The notes under the pieces were generated by a model, which saw nothing but the letters and a program-made list of their open reading frames with translations, was not told the DNA's origin and did no database searches. Positions 41,101-49,587 of a stretch of DNA of 64,000 bases are shown piece after piece; positions within the stretch are counted from its first letter, which is position 1; every line of letters begins with the position of its first letter. The position numbers were made by a program, and so were the translations under genes. The stretch is taken from contig VYZB01000076.1 of assembly GCA_013397455.1 (NCBI GenBank), positions 1,459,522-1,523,521 of the forward strand, read 5' to 3'. This stretch comes from Crotophaga sulcirostris. Taxonomy: Eukaryota > Chordata > Aves > Cuculiformes > Crotophagidae.

Positions 41101-44100
41101 TGCTAGGTTTAGGGAGAAAACACAGAATATGGCTACGCTCTATTAAAAGCCCCTTTATAGATTTCTAGAGGAAACGGTTCTAATCATGCCTTTATGGTTC
41201 AAAACTGTTTCTTTTAGAAGCACAAACCATTCATATTGGAACTGGCATTCGAAACACAAACTTATAGGATCTTTTTAAAAATATCTGTACAAAACCTATG
41301 CAAATAATTTCTCATTTGAAAATAATTTCGGTTCTTCAGGAAAGCAAAGCACTCTTTTTCAGCTTATCAGCACTGTGTTGTTTTGGATAGTGAATTTGAA
41401 TTGGGATAGGGAGAGTTTATAATAAAGGACTGTCCTGCTCTGAATGCACCTTTAAGCAACACTGGGTTTTGGTAAAACAAAATGCTTGCTATTCCACCAC
41501 TTAAAGGGGCTGTAAGCACTCCATGCAATTTTGGTTTCAGGAGCATTTGGTTGTAAGAGTTAATATGATAATCTTCACTTAAGGTTCTTCCAAAATTAAT
41601 GGTCACTTCTCTTATATACAACATGATTTCAATGTTAAATAGATGCTCTAGAGTGTTATGGTAAGAATTTCTTACCTGTACAGTATCACAAATGAAGAAA
41701 CAGCCTATCATTTTGTAATATGAATTTTCTACTCATTAAACTGGCACCATAGACATTTCACTTCTAACCAAAATCCACACTGGAAATAATTATTTTAATT
41801 TACTCTCAAGTCTTTTAACTTCATCTTAACAACCACCTGTTAGTATACTTATAGGAAAAACAGAAAGTGACAGGTTTAAAGTCCTTTAGCAGTGCAGATG
41901 CTGTTTTTGATATCAGACACGCTCTGGAAACAGACATTAGCATTTCCAAATGGGACAACGCATCTTGGTAGAGCTTCCATATCTCCCAGAACTATCACAA
42001 GCCGAAGAATAAAACACATTTCCATATAACAGCTCTGGAGGCATACAATCAAACAATACATCAGCATGGAACACACGCAGTGACTAGCTGAAAACTCCAG
42101 ATACAGTAAGAAACTTCAGTATTTTTACTCATGGGAGTCTGGCACTCCTCCAACCGAGGTGAAAGGGTCTAATGATACACAAACCTAACCCAACATATGT
42201 ATCTGGCTTGTACTGTACTACAGGATGAGTTTAGGTTTTCCAAATAAAGCTTCTATAGACTTGCAACAGAAAAATATGTCTGTGACAGGCTACAAAATTA
42301 AATCATTATGTTAAATAGAAAAGAATATAAGCAATACTGAACAGTCAAGTAAAGCTTGTTCAGCATCTAAATTTTCTTCATGTTTTAGACCGAACAGGTC
42401 TAAACATTGATATGATAAACATTGCTCAGCAATCCTTAATTTTTTATGCAGGCCTGCAGATTCTTTTTCTGGATCTTGCCCTTCAAGCCAAACAACAAGA
42501 ACAAATATAAGTAGCAGCACTACAAGGAGTGGGTGAAACTAACAACATCATCCTACTACTTACAGTCCTTGCTACCCTGTTTTTAAGCTCTCTTTCTCAG
42601 AGTTCAACTAAAGAACTCCATTTGAACATAATTTTGAAGAAACTGTAACCTGCCAGTATTTTTCTAATTGCTAAGAAGAGCTCAGTGAAAATCTTTAGAT
42701 ACAAGCAGAAGCTTCGGTTGATTCTGTGAAAAAAAACAAAAATGTGGCCCAATTGTCTGGAGCTGGTCAAATGAGAATCTGTTTGGGGGATTTCTTAGAT
42801 TTTACTTTTCCTGCATTGATATTCAAGCTGTGAAGCTGTACTTACCATTGCTGCCAGGCAAGAAGGATAAGCAGACATCCATAACAAATCCATTTCCAAA
42901 CTGCAGAATTTCAATGCATTTAGCTGGAAAACAAGAACAGACAGTGTTGATCTCATTCATCGTAGCATTACAGTTATACTGCCATTTTCTCCTGTCATTA
43001 TACAGTTAAAATTTCCAATCCTATTTTATTTTAGGGACCTGGAAAAACTCTACGTTTCCAAGAGCCTAAACAATATTATCTCCTGTGGGCCCCCAGAAAT
43101 TCATCCAGAGTTAGCAGAGTTAGAAGGTAAGTCACTATTGTCCACTGACTATTAAAGTTGTACAGCTTCACTGTGGAACATATCAGAAGCGATAAATATT
43201 GAAAATTATATCCTGTGGCAACAGCATTAACTACATGCAGAGCTAAAAGATCCAAACAACCAACAGGATAGTAGAAAAGTCTCTCTACATTAGAAGAATT
43301 CAAAAAATTGATCACTGACCACTTCAACTCACAACAGCAAAACAAAAAGGAAAGGACAGGACTTCACAGCGTTCTTTGGGAGCATGAGAAATGTCTTCCA
43401 GGGCTTGGGACTGAAGATTGGCAACTCCCATCTATTTCTCTTATGTAGGCAGAGCAATGTGAAATCCTCAAGTACATCAGATAAGGAAGGAAGTAGCTTG
43501 AGAGATGCAGTCAGTACATTTCAACTAGCAAATAACACTTTAAATCTAGATTATCTGCTCTATTTATTTCTTATCTATTTCAAAGAGGTGTTCTCCCATG
43601 TGTCCATGTAAGGGCCTACTTCACCAGAAGGTCAATATCTTATTAACCCACACTTCATTGGATTCAGGTCAATAGTAACAAAAAAGTCACTAGTTTAGTC
43701 TCACCTTTCTAATTGCCATTACAATCATTTTGCTAAGTAATTTTACTTCCCACACACATACAGCTAGTTTGCCCCCATGTTACGGGGCAAAATGCACGTA
43801 TTAAAAAGAAACAAGTAAATTCAGTCAAAAGATCATTGATGAAAAACAAAGATAAATCATTCTGCAGAACAAATCTGACCCAAAGCTGTTGAACCAGCAT
43901 AACCCTCAGCTTTCAAAGAGCAATATAGTGGTGTGATGTATCAAAGTTTGAACAAAACCCCATGTAATTGCATTAAAAGATGTTAGTATTTAGCCAAGTA
44001 CTTCAACAGATAAGCATTCACAATTTATATTAAGCCAGTATGTTGTCCCTAATGTTAAAAAAGTTACCTTCTGAACCATGTCGAGACCAGATTCTCACAG

Positions 44101-47100
44101 TACAGTCAGAAGCTGCAGAAGCTATGAGCAGATTTAAATCAGATTCACGTGACTGGTAGATAGCATCCACAGCACAAACAGCTTCAGCATGGCCTTGGAG
44201 AGGAATGCTTTTCACGAGCTGAATATAACAAAGTTTTACAAAGTTGTAAAAATAAACAAAATTAAATTCCAGTAACCTACGTGAGAGAACTTGTAAAGTC
44301 ATTTTAAGAAGTAGAAGAATGCGTAGAAGAAGAAGTAGAAGAATGCGTAAGCTATAGCATATTCCAGGAGAAGACAGACAAGGAATACAGCAGTAAAGAG
44401 TATTAACTTGGTAAGATTTTGTTCAAAGCTGAACAGAATTAAATGTTCCTGCAAACGCTATACAAACCTCACCATTCCTTGAGGAAAGAAATAGTACAGA
44501 AGTAAAGAGCAGCAGTCTTCCTCCCTTTTCTCCTTTTCTTGCTCCTCACCTTACTGAAAATCTCATAAAAGTTTGGAGAACCTTAGTGAAGGAGATGGAG
44601 CAGAGAGCACAACGGAATAAGTAGCAGCTACAGCAGCTCTAGCTGCAATGTGTAGTGCGCTCTCACAAATCAAAATAGCTTTTTACTCCTTCAAAATACT
44701 AACATGAAAAACAGAAACTCTAAATTTAGATTTAAGTATCTACTTTCTTAAAGAATGAATACAGGTGATTCAATTTGTAATCTATTTCTCCAACACAGAG
44801 AGCAAAACTAGAAGCTTTTAATTCTGCCACTAGAAGTCATCAAGCATTCATCCAAATTTTGTCACAAATGCAATTGACATCTCTTTCCAAAATATAGCCT
44901 CATAGGCCCCAGTAAGAATTTTTGATTGGTCTAGAACTGTCATTAAAATGTGTACATTTAGCCACAGTCTTTACTGGCATGAGGCTGTGCACCACCACCA
45001 GTGGAAAAGGTTAATAAAGAAATCTGTAAATTATTTTAAATAAATACTTGAACAGTCACAATGGATTAGAAATTATTTGTTTCCAAGAACATTCCTCTAT
45101 CAAACTTGGTGCACTTCTCCCTAGTACTTTTTCTCGTGCATTTCAAAACATCAGGTCTAACCTAGTTTGAGCTAGCCTATGAAATGGGTTACCCACACAG
45201 CCATTCACAAACCAATGCCTAATAAATAAGACCTTAAAAGTTAGACAATAAATTGAAGTACTTTTTTCCTTCTAAATCTCAGTTAATTCTTAATTCTCAT
45301 TTTACCATACCCCATCTTTTGCCTTATATTTTACAGTATGAATAATAAATTAGGACATCTCCTTATTCTTCTCAATTTTTTGACAAAACTCAGTTGTTGC
45401 AGAGACTTTTTTTTGTTTTAAACCCCTACCGCAACTTGTACATCATCTTGCAAAAACTACCTATATACAAACAGTACACTGTTACACACATTGACCAGAA
45501 TTCACTAGAAATGGGTATGAAGAAACAAGGAAGAAGGGTACAGGAAATGTCACCTAAAAAGGAACCTTATGGTTTGATGATTTTAAGACAGTTTAAAGGA
45601 AAGTGTTACGTGAGATCAGAAAGCTGATAACTCAAGAACACACAAATGGATCTTTTAGACATGGTAGACAAAATCCAACTGAGGACTGGTTACTTAATTT
45701 CTTAATGAAGGTTAATTTGAAAAAGATGAACTACAAAAAAAGAAGAAACAACACTTAAGGTAAAACATAGCATGGAAGAATGCCAATAATTTGAAGGAGA
45801 CACACATGGGGTTCAACAATCAATGTAAACTGAAGATGTATGAATAAAAAATACAAACAAAACACAATTTGTGGCATGTAAGAAACTGGGGGAGGGTGAG
45901 CTTTAAAAATAGGTTACTCCTGCTTACCTGATTATTCCACGTTCCTTTTCCATTCCACTCCCAAAGAATGAGCTGTTTATCTGATCCACCAGAAATTAAC
46001 TCTGTTTCAGAAGCTAAAAAATACACTTTGTTAAGTTCTGCAAAAACTTACTTTGTAACAGCAGTCAATAACATAAGTAGTTACATTGGTTACTACTCAC
46101 AAAATATCATATACCAACTGTAAGCAAAGTCTTCATCAAAATAAAATATGGCTAATATGAGTTGCATGGTGCAGGACAGCTTAAGAGCAAGGGTATTCTC
46201 TAAAATAACATAAAGAGAAAAGTCACAGAAATATTTAAAATCCTGTATGAACGGGATAAACATGTATTTCCAAAAAGATTCTCAAATCCAACAGTGTAAT
46301 TTAATATTTTCTTTTTTTTTTCGGTCTTTTTGGAGGTCAGAAAAGTAAAGCAAGAGAAATGTAACCCAACACAATTCAAAGCTTCACATGAAAATTTTAC
46401 TCCCAAGAAAATAATTTATTTTTATCAGTTTTAAGAAGATAATGTTTTAGTGCAACCAGTTGAAAGGATGGCAGTCTGTATCATTATTAAAAAGGAATGT
46501 TTTCACATCAGTACTTCCCGTAGCCAAAACGCAACGGTCACATTACTTTAAGGGTCTAATCAGTGGTCTCATTTCTCTTTGTCAGTGTGTTTCTATAAAT
46601 GCCCAAGGCCAAGAATATGTGCCTTTGAACAGTCTGCACCAAGCAACTTTAAATCCTGGAATTACTATAGAACAAAAGCTTCCTAAGGGTCTCAAATATT
46701 TCAGTCTTGAAAGATTACTTCTTTGTGGGTATGACCTCTCTGTAACTTACAGCTTGACAGAGAGAGAGTTCTTAAAAGGCACTGCAAATTAGTTTATAAA
46801 GTCAAAACATGCAAAACTCAAAAACAGCCCAGTAGCAGCACAAGCATCTCAGCTGCACATTTGTCAGAGACACCACAGTCCCCAGGCTGGTCTTGGCCCA
46901 AATGATCCTCCCGCTTACCAGACAGCTCGCCTGAGTTTGGAGAGTCAGGTTCCTGCAAATCCACCTGTTAAAATCCCTTCTCCGAAGCAAAGATCAAGAC
47001 ATGAGGATGTGCTGGAAGCCTTTCACTTTACACAACAGGCCCTCTTTTGCCAATCCGGCTGCCTGCCCAGCAAGCAGCTGGGAAGCTGCACCCACAGCCC

Positions 47101-48467
47101 TGGCCCCTGCTGCGGCAGACTCCCCACCACCCCGGTCCAAAGCGATGTGGAGAAGGGGAAGAAAGTTCTCACTACTCACCGCCATCCCACCGACGGACCC
47201 AGCGCACGCAGTTCACCCGGCCCGTGTGGCCGCGGAGAGCAGAGACCACTCTCCTCCCCTGTGGGAAAGCAAGAAAGCACAGTGTGAGGCTGCCATCCTG
47301 GCCCCTGCACCTGTCCCAGCACCTGCCCCTGTGATACAAGTAGTTGCTATTATAAAAAGTGGAATATTTTGATTTAAGCTAAAGTAAAGTTTCATCTAAG
47401 TAACTGTACTTTTTGAAAGTTCGACACAATGTTCCTCTGATAGCATGTCTCTTTTATAGCATGTTTTTTTCAAACAGTGTTTTTGCAGACACTGTTCAGA
47501 GAGAAATTATAGTGTCTTCTGTTAAGTGTGGTCTGTGCTGAACAGGTGTGCTTCTTTTATAATCGTCTGTTTGCAGCTCTCCCCTATCTGAAATGCAAGG
47601 TCAGACAGAGAACTGGCTCCAAAGCTCCAATTAGCAAGATCTGGCTGTTGTGAAGTTCATAATAACATTAAAATTAGTCCTTGGAAAGTTACAGAATATG
47701 CATAAAAGTTCTGGGAAAACTCGTACNNNNNNNNNNNNNNNNNNNNNNNNNNNNNNNNNNNNNNNNNNNNNNNNNNNNNNNNNNNNNNNNNNNNNNNNNN
47801 NNNNNNNNNNNNNNNNNNNNNNNNNNNNNNNNNNNNNNNNNNNNNNNNNNNNNNNNNNNNNNNNNNNNNNNNNNNNNNNNNNNNNNNNNNNNNNNNNNNN
47901 NNNNNNNNNNNNNNNNNNNNNNNNNNNNNNNNNNNNNNNNNNNNNNNNNNNNNNNNNNNNNNNNNNNNNNNNNNNNNNNNNNNNNNNNNNNNNNNNNNNN
48001 NNNNNNNNNNNNNNNNNNNNNNNNNNNNNNNNNNNNNNNNNNNNNNNNNNNNNNNNNNNNNNNNNNNNNNNNNNNNNNNNNNNNNNNNNNNNNNNNNNNN
48101 NNNNNNNNNNNNNNNNNNNNNNNNNNNNNNNNNNNNNNNNNNNNNNNNNNNNNNNNNNNNNNNNNNNNNNNNNNNNNNNNNNNNNNNNNNNNNNNNNNNN
48201 NNNNNNNNNNNNNNNNNNNNNNNNNNNNNNNNNNNNNNNNNNNNNNNNNNNNNNNNNNNNNNNNNNNNNNNNNNNNNNNNNNNNNNNNNNNNNNTTTTCC
48301 GCGGCCCCGGCCCGCCCCACAGCGCCTCAGCTCACCGCCGGCTCGTAGAGGACGACGTCACGGCAGCTGCCGAAGGCGAGGAGCCCCCCCCGCCCCCAGG
48401 ACACGGCGCCGCCGCCCGCCCGGTTGGCGCAGCACGCGACGTGACAGACTCCCACGGGCGCCGCCAT
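11000..48467 (-). CDS. ELP2: Elongator complex subunit 2 (22 coding exons, 826 aa)
   Basis: Spliced gene; coordinates run from stop (TAG, 11002-11000) to ATG (48467-48465). ELP2 is the scaffold WD40 subunit of the Elp1-Elp2-Elp3 subcomplex of Elongator, which modifies wobble uridine (U34) of tRNAs; in mammals it was also described as a STAT3-interacting protein (StIP1). The 22 exons sum to 2481 nt with continuous phase: 826 codons plus stop, equal to the human length as I recall it. Exons encode repeated GH...WD-type blades, e.g. [52 protein letters not shown] and [10 protein letters not shown], as expected for two seven-bladed propellers. The conserved segment [17 protein letters not shown] (exon 14) precedes an acidic, less conserved stretch (exon 15). 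All introns are GT-AG except intron 10 (GC-AG). The start was chosen because MAAPVGV aligns with the human N-terminus and the ATG sits in a TISU-like context. Identification is from remembered family sequence, not an alignment. Confidence 0.97.
12127..12240 (-). CDS. ELP2: ELP2 exon 21 (residues 737-774)
   Basis: 114 nt; acceptor CTCTTGATAG, donor GTATGT; phase 2 in and out. Encodes [19 protein letters not shown] and then ADWTTCVEM. Confidence 0.96.
12772..12914 (-). CDS. ELP2: ELP2 exon 20 (residues 690-736)
   Basis: 143 nt; acceptor TTTTTTTTCAG, donor GTATTC; phase 0 in, phase 2 out. Encodes VIIWGQC, a variable acidic loop, then [18 protein letters not shown], as in the family. Confidence 0.94.
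13014..13455 (-). mobile_element. CR1 LINE 3' fragment in ELP2 intron 19
   Basis: CR1 3' end in the same sense as ELP2: AGAATCACACAATGACC, then the 'gggagctgttccagtgctcc' and 'cctcagcctcctcttctcca' blocks. A 146-codon open frame on the plus strand here is an antisense accident of the repeat. Confidence 0.9.
13835..13956 (-). CDS. ELP2: ELP2 exon 19 (residues 649-689)
   Basis: 122 nt; acceptor TTTTATTCCAG, donor GTAATT; phase 1 in, phase 0 out. Encodes [20 protein letters not shown] and SRDKKV, a strong WD blade. A CR1 copy lies in the next intron. Confidence 0.97.
15583..15769 (-). CDS. ELP2: ELP2 exon 18 (residues 587-648)
   Basis: 187 nt; acceptor CATTAATGTAG, donor GTAAGA; phase 0 in, phase 1 out. 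Encodes [40 protein letters not shown] and [14 protein letters not shown]. The Ser-rich end (DSSES) differs from the human sequence I recall. Confidence 0.97.
16210..16282 (-). CDS. ELP2: ELP2 exon 17 (residues 562-586)
   Basis: 73 nt; acceptor TATTTCAG, donor GTAAGA; phase 2 in, phase 0 out. Encodes [15 protein letters not shown] and ends ASACK, a blade of the second propeller. Confidence 0.96.
19697..19754 (-). CDS. ELP2: ELP2 exon 16 (residues 543-561)
   Basis: 58 nt; acceptor GTCTTCTAG, donor GTAAGT; phase 1 in, phase 2 out. Encodes [20 protein letters not shown], almost identical to the family segment. Intron 15 is only 133 bp, the shortest in the gene. Confidence 0.96.
19888..19983 (-). 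CDS. ELP2: ELP2 exon 15 (residues 511-542)
   Basis: 96 nt; acceptor TTTGAATAG, donor GTATGG; phase 1 in and out. Encodes an acidic, less conserved linker ([12 protein letters not shown]) and then [10 protein letters not shown]. Similarity to the human linker is weak, but splice sites and phase fit uniquely between exons 14 and 16. Confidence 0.9.
21409..21478 (-). CDS. ELP2: ELP2 exon 14 (residues 488-510)
   Basis: 70 nt; acceptor AAATTTCAG, donor GTACAG; phase 0 in, phase 1 out. Encodes [17 protein letters not shown], the signature segment near the junction of the two propellers. Confidence 0.96.
23549..23737 (-). CDS. ELP2: ELP2 exon 13 (residues 425-487)
   Basis: 189 nt, the longest coding exon; acceptor TTCGTTTAG, donor GTAAGT; phase 0 both sides. 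Encodes [20 protein letters not shown] and [16 protein letters not shown], then the [11 protein letters not shown] stretch. Confidence 0.98.
26662..26811 (-). CDS. ELP2: ELP2 exon 12 (residues 375-424)
   Basis: 150 nt; acceptor TTTTTTAATAG, donor GTACGA; phase 0 both sides. Encodes [20 protein letters not shown] and [15 protein letters not shown], the last part of the first propeller. Confidence 0.97.
27289..27420 (-). CDS. ELP2: ELP2 exon 11 (residues 331-374)
   Basis: 132 nt; acceptor AATTCAG, donor GTACGT; phase 0 both sides. Encodes [17 protein letters not shown] then [17 protein letters not shown], among the most conserved stretches of the family. Confidence 0.98.
29390..29490 (-). CDS. 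ELP2: ELP2 exon 10 (residues 297-330), GC donor
   Basis: 101 nt; acceptor TTGTACTGTAG; phase 1 in, phase 0 out. Encodes [17 protein letters not shown] and ESGVWLEQ. The exon ends CAG followed by GCAAGT at 29389-29384, a textbook GC-AG donor with otherwise perfect consensus. No in-frame GT donor nearby keeps the conserved join [12 protein letters not shown] with exon 11. Confidence 0.95.
30408..30642 (+). mobile_element. CR1 LINE 3' fragment in ELP2 intron 9
   Basis: Plus-oriented CR1 3' end, antisense to ELP2: 'ggaggtttagattggatatt', 'cactcagcgggtggtggagc' and 'ggataggagttggactcgat', ending near GGGAATTCTCTGATT. 5' truncated. Confidence 0.88.
31584..31679 (-). CDS. ELP2: ELP2 exon 9 (residues 265-296)
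   Basis: 96 nt; acceptor TTTGTGGTAG, donor GTAAAA; phase 1 in and out. Encodes [18 protein letters not shown], the start of the next WD blade. Confidence 0.95.
32634..32768 (-). CDS. ELP2: ELP2 exon 8 (residues 220-264)
   Basis: 135 nt; acceptor AACTAAATAG, donor GTAGGT; phase 1 in and out. Encodes [19 protein letters not shown] and then a charged loop ([14 protein letters not shown]) between blades. Confidence 0.96.
33184..33223. repeat. Purine tract in ELP2 intron 7
   Basis: All-purine plus strand: an A run, eight G, then GAA/GGAA repeats. On the ELP2 sense strand it is a pure pyrimidine tract, of the kind that can form triplex DNA. Confidence 0.6.
33652..33718 (-). CDS. ELP2: ELP2 exon 7 (residues 198-219)
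   Basis: 67 nt; acceptor TTTTATTCAG, donor GTCAGT (GT with a less usual +3 C); phase 0 in, phase 1 out. Encodes [15 protein letters not shown]. The neighbouring GTGGTC could also look like a donor, but only the chosen one keeps frame with exon 8. Confidence 0.94.
38795..38859 (-). CDS. ELP2: ELP2 exon 6 (residues 176-197)
   Basis: 65 nt; acceptor CCCTTTCCAG, donor GTAATT; phase 1 in, phase 0 out. Encodes [17 protein letters not shown], the end of the third blade. Confidence 0.95.
42846..42923 (-). CDS. ELP2: ELP2 exon 5 (residues 150-175)
   Basis: 78 nt; acceptor TTTCCAG, donor GTAAGT; phase 1 in, phase 1 out. Encodes [18 protein letters not shown], matching the family segment that follows blade 2. 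No ATG-initiated open frame of 60 codons covers it; it was found by splice sites and similarity. Confidence 0.94.
44068..44218 (-). CDS. ELP2: ELP2 exon 4 (residues 100-149)
   Basis: 151 nt; acceptor TATATTCAG, donor GTAACT; phase 0 in, phase 1 out. Encodes nearly a whole blade: [17 protein letters not shown] ... [13 protein letters not shown]. Confidence 0.97.
44307..44349. repeat. Two-copy 24-bp tandem repeat in ELP2 intron 3
   Basis: AGAAGTAGAAGAATGCGTA occurs at 44307-44325 and again at 44331-44349 (period 24, identical over 19 bp). It ends about 90 bp upstream of exon 4 in the ELP2 sense. Confidence 0.85.
45928..46013 (-). CDS. ELP2: ELP2 exon 3 (residues 71-99)
   Basis: 86 nt; acceptor TTTTTTAG, donor GTAAGC; phase 1 in, phase 0 out. 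Encodes [19 protein letters not shown], which completes the first WD blade. Confidence 0.97.
47180..47258 (-). CDS. ELP2: ELP2 exon 2 (residues 45-70)
   Basis: 79 nt; acceptor ...TTCCCACAG, donor GTGAGT; phase 0 in, phase 1 out. Encodes [17 protein letters not shown], the first GH...V blade motif. GC content is still high, so the CpG-rich zone reaches this exon. Intron 1 upstream contains the 568-N gap and a solo-LTR-like repeat. Confidence 0.94.
47332..47726 (+). mobile_element. Solo-LTR-like repeat, copy A (ELP2 intron 1, cut by gap)
   Basis: Plus-strand copy of the same repeat, beginning TGATACAAG (possibly TGTGATACAAG from 47330) and running about 395 bp into the N gap at 47727. Its last ~180 bp and any target-site duplication are therefore hidden. 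Shared blocks include GGAATATTTTGATTTAAGCT and GACACTGTTCAGAGAGAAAT. It is antisense to ELP2 and points toward exon 1. Confidence 0.7.
47727..48294. other. Assembly gap (568 N) in ELP2 intron 1
   Basis: The gap separates LTR copy A from exon 1. GC-rich promoter sequence and the nearby inverted repeat pair are likely causes of the dropout. It hides part of the CpG island and the end of LTR copy A. Confidence 0.99.
48336..48467 (-). CDS. ELP2: ELP2 exon 1 (coding part, residues 1-44)
   Basis: 132 nt, starting at ATG 48467 and ending in phase 0 before the donor GTGAGC. It encodes [13 protein letters not shown], a Gly-rich stretch, then [17 protein letters not shown], which opens the first WD40 propeller and matches the family N-terminus. 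It is very GC-rich and lies in the CpG island. The 5' UTR boundary is not visible; the TISU-like context suggests a short one. Confidence 0.93.
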
Positions 48468-48471
48468 CTTT
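48460..48471 (-). promoter_or_regulatory. TISU / YY1 element over the start codon
   Basis: The minus strand reads AAAGATGGCGGC with the ATG as the ELP2 start. The TISU consensus is SAASATGGCGGC; only the first base differs. The same core is the YY1 site AAGATGGCGGC. In known cases this element sets transcription start a few bases upstream and permits initiation without scanning on very short 5' UTRs. That role here is inferred from the match. Confidence 0.75.
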
Positions 48472-48645
48472 CTCCCGCCCCGCCGCCGCGCGCTCGCGCG
48501 CGACCTCGCGCGGCTCCCGTAGCGACGACCCCGCGGCGGCGGCCCAGGGGGCGGGGCCTGGGAGTCACTGAAGCGGCCGTGGGGTTGGGCGAAGGGGGGG
48601 GTGTTTTGTAGGGAGGAGAGGTGTAGTTTTTATTGCACCTTTTCA

Positions 48646-48738
48646 CAACTTCACAGAACCGTTTAGGTCGGAAAAGACCTTTAAAATCACCGAGTCCAAC
48701 CGTGATCCCAGTACAGCCAAGTTGACCACTGAACCGTG
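48646..48738 (-). mobile_element. CR1 LINE 3'-end fragment beside the LTR
   Basis: About 90 bp of CR1 3' end (minus sense), from TTCACAGAACC through the GAGTCCAACC block. It abuts the 3' end of solo-LTR copy B and lies about 180 bp upstream of the ELP2 start codon. Confidence 0.8.
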
Positions 48739-49311
48739 TGATACCGAAAATACTGGCAAATAAACTCTCTAAGACTCATTTTGGAGTTTTAGAAAGCACC
48801 ATCCTTTATTCCAGTGCTGGGCACATGAGGGAATGGTTTCCACCAATCATGCATAGCAAGGCAAGAGCGGGGGACAGAATATATTTCCCACTTACACGCA
48901 TATGTATAAATGTTCCCAGAAATCTTATGCATATTCTATTACTTTCCAAGGATTAATTTTAATGTTATTATGACCTTCACAACAGCCAAATCTCTTGCTG
49001 ATTGGAGCCTTGGAAACAGCTCTGTCTGACCTTGCATTTGAGATAGGGAAAGACTGGAAACAGAGGTGATTGCAGAAGACACATCTGTTCAGCACAGACC
49101 ATACTTAACACAAGATGTTATAATTTCTCTCTGAACAGTGTCTGGAAAAACACTTTGAAAAAAAAACATACTATAAAGAAAAGAAAACACGTTCTCAGAG
49201 GGACATTCTGTCTAATTTTCAAAAAATGCAGTTACTTAGATGAAACTTTACTTTACTTTAGCTTAAATCAAAATATTCCACTTTTTGTGATAGTAACTAC
49301 TGCTTGTGTCA
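48739..49311 (-). mobile_element. Solo-LTR-like repeat, copy B (upstream of ELP2)
   Basis: A 573-bp unit on the minus strand beginning TGACACAAG and ending GTATCA, so it has LTR-type TG...CA ends with short inverted termini. A poly(A) signal (AATAAA) lies at 48810-48805, about 66 bp before the 3' end, as in an LTR R region. The first ~390 bp match copy A in intron 1 at roughly 80-85% by eye. No matching target-site duplication was found; the flanks are two different CR1 fragments. No internal retroviral genes are nearby. It points toward ELP2, whose ATG is about 270 bp past its 3' end. Family name unknown to me. Confidence 0.7.
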
Positions 49312-49455
49312 AGATCATCAAGTCCAACTATAAACCCAGCACTGCCAAGTCTACCACTAAAGCATGTCCCTAAATGCCACATCTACACATCTTTCAAATA
49401 CTTTCAGGATTGGCAACTCAGCCACTTCCCTGGGCAGCCTGTCCCAGTGCTTGTG
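49312..49455 (-). mobile_element. CR1 LINE fragment upstream of the LTR
   Basis: Starts AGATCATCAAGTCCAAC and continues to the 'ccctgggcagcctgtcccag' block (CR1 minus sense). It overlaps the consensus span of the fragment at 48646-48738 but differs from it, so they are two separate CR1 copies, not one copy split by the LTR. Confidence 0.8.
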
Positions 49456-49587
49456 TCAAACACTCAAAGGTTTAAACAGTTTAAAACTTTCCTGGGTTTG
49501 TTTTGGGTTTTTTTTTTCCTGCTTAGAAGTCAGTTCCATGAGCGCTAGGAAAGTGCTGAGCTGATTATCAGAGATTGTGTTGTTAAT

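Larger units (their letters stand above)
48336..48610 (-). promoter_or_regulatory. ELP2 CpG-island promoter
   Basis: Dense CpG around exon 1 in an otherwise AT-rich window. It includes an alternating CG-rich run at about 48484-48510 and a canonical GC box (GGGGCGGGGCC, plus strand) at 48548-48558. There is no TATA box in range, so this looks like a TATA-less housekeeping promoter. The island's left side is partly lost in the N gap ending at 48294, and GC richness resumes around exon 2 (47.1-47.28 kb). Confidence 0.8.

Noticed and set aside
46937..47372. Overlapping plus-strand frames of 95-123 codons at exon 2
   Set aside because: They are GC-rich shadows antisense to ELP2 exon 2; no splice or family support.
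47631..48571. Open frames of 229-296 codons around the promoter
   Set aside because: They span the 568-N gap; the real coding sequence here is ELP2 exon 1 in another frame.
48332..48646. 104-codon frame starting upstream of the ELP2 ATG
   Set aside because: It is out of frame with ELP2 and is Arg/Gly/Pro-rich, as expected from reading a CpG island in the wrong frame.
48646..49455. LTR copy B splitting a single CR1
   Set aside because: The CR1 pieces on either side cover overlapping consensus positions and differ in sequence, so they are separate insertions; no target-site duplication supports a split.
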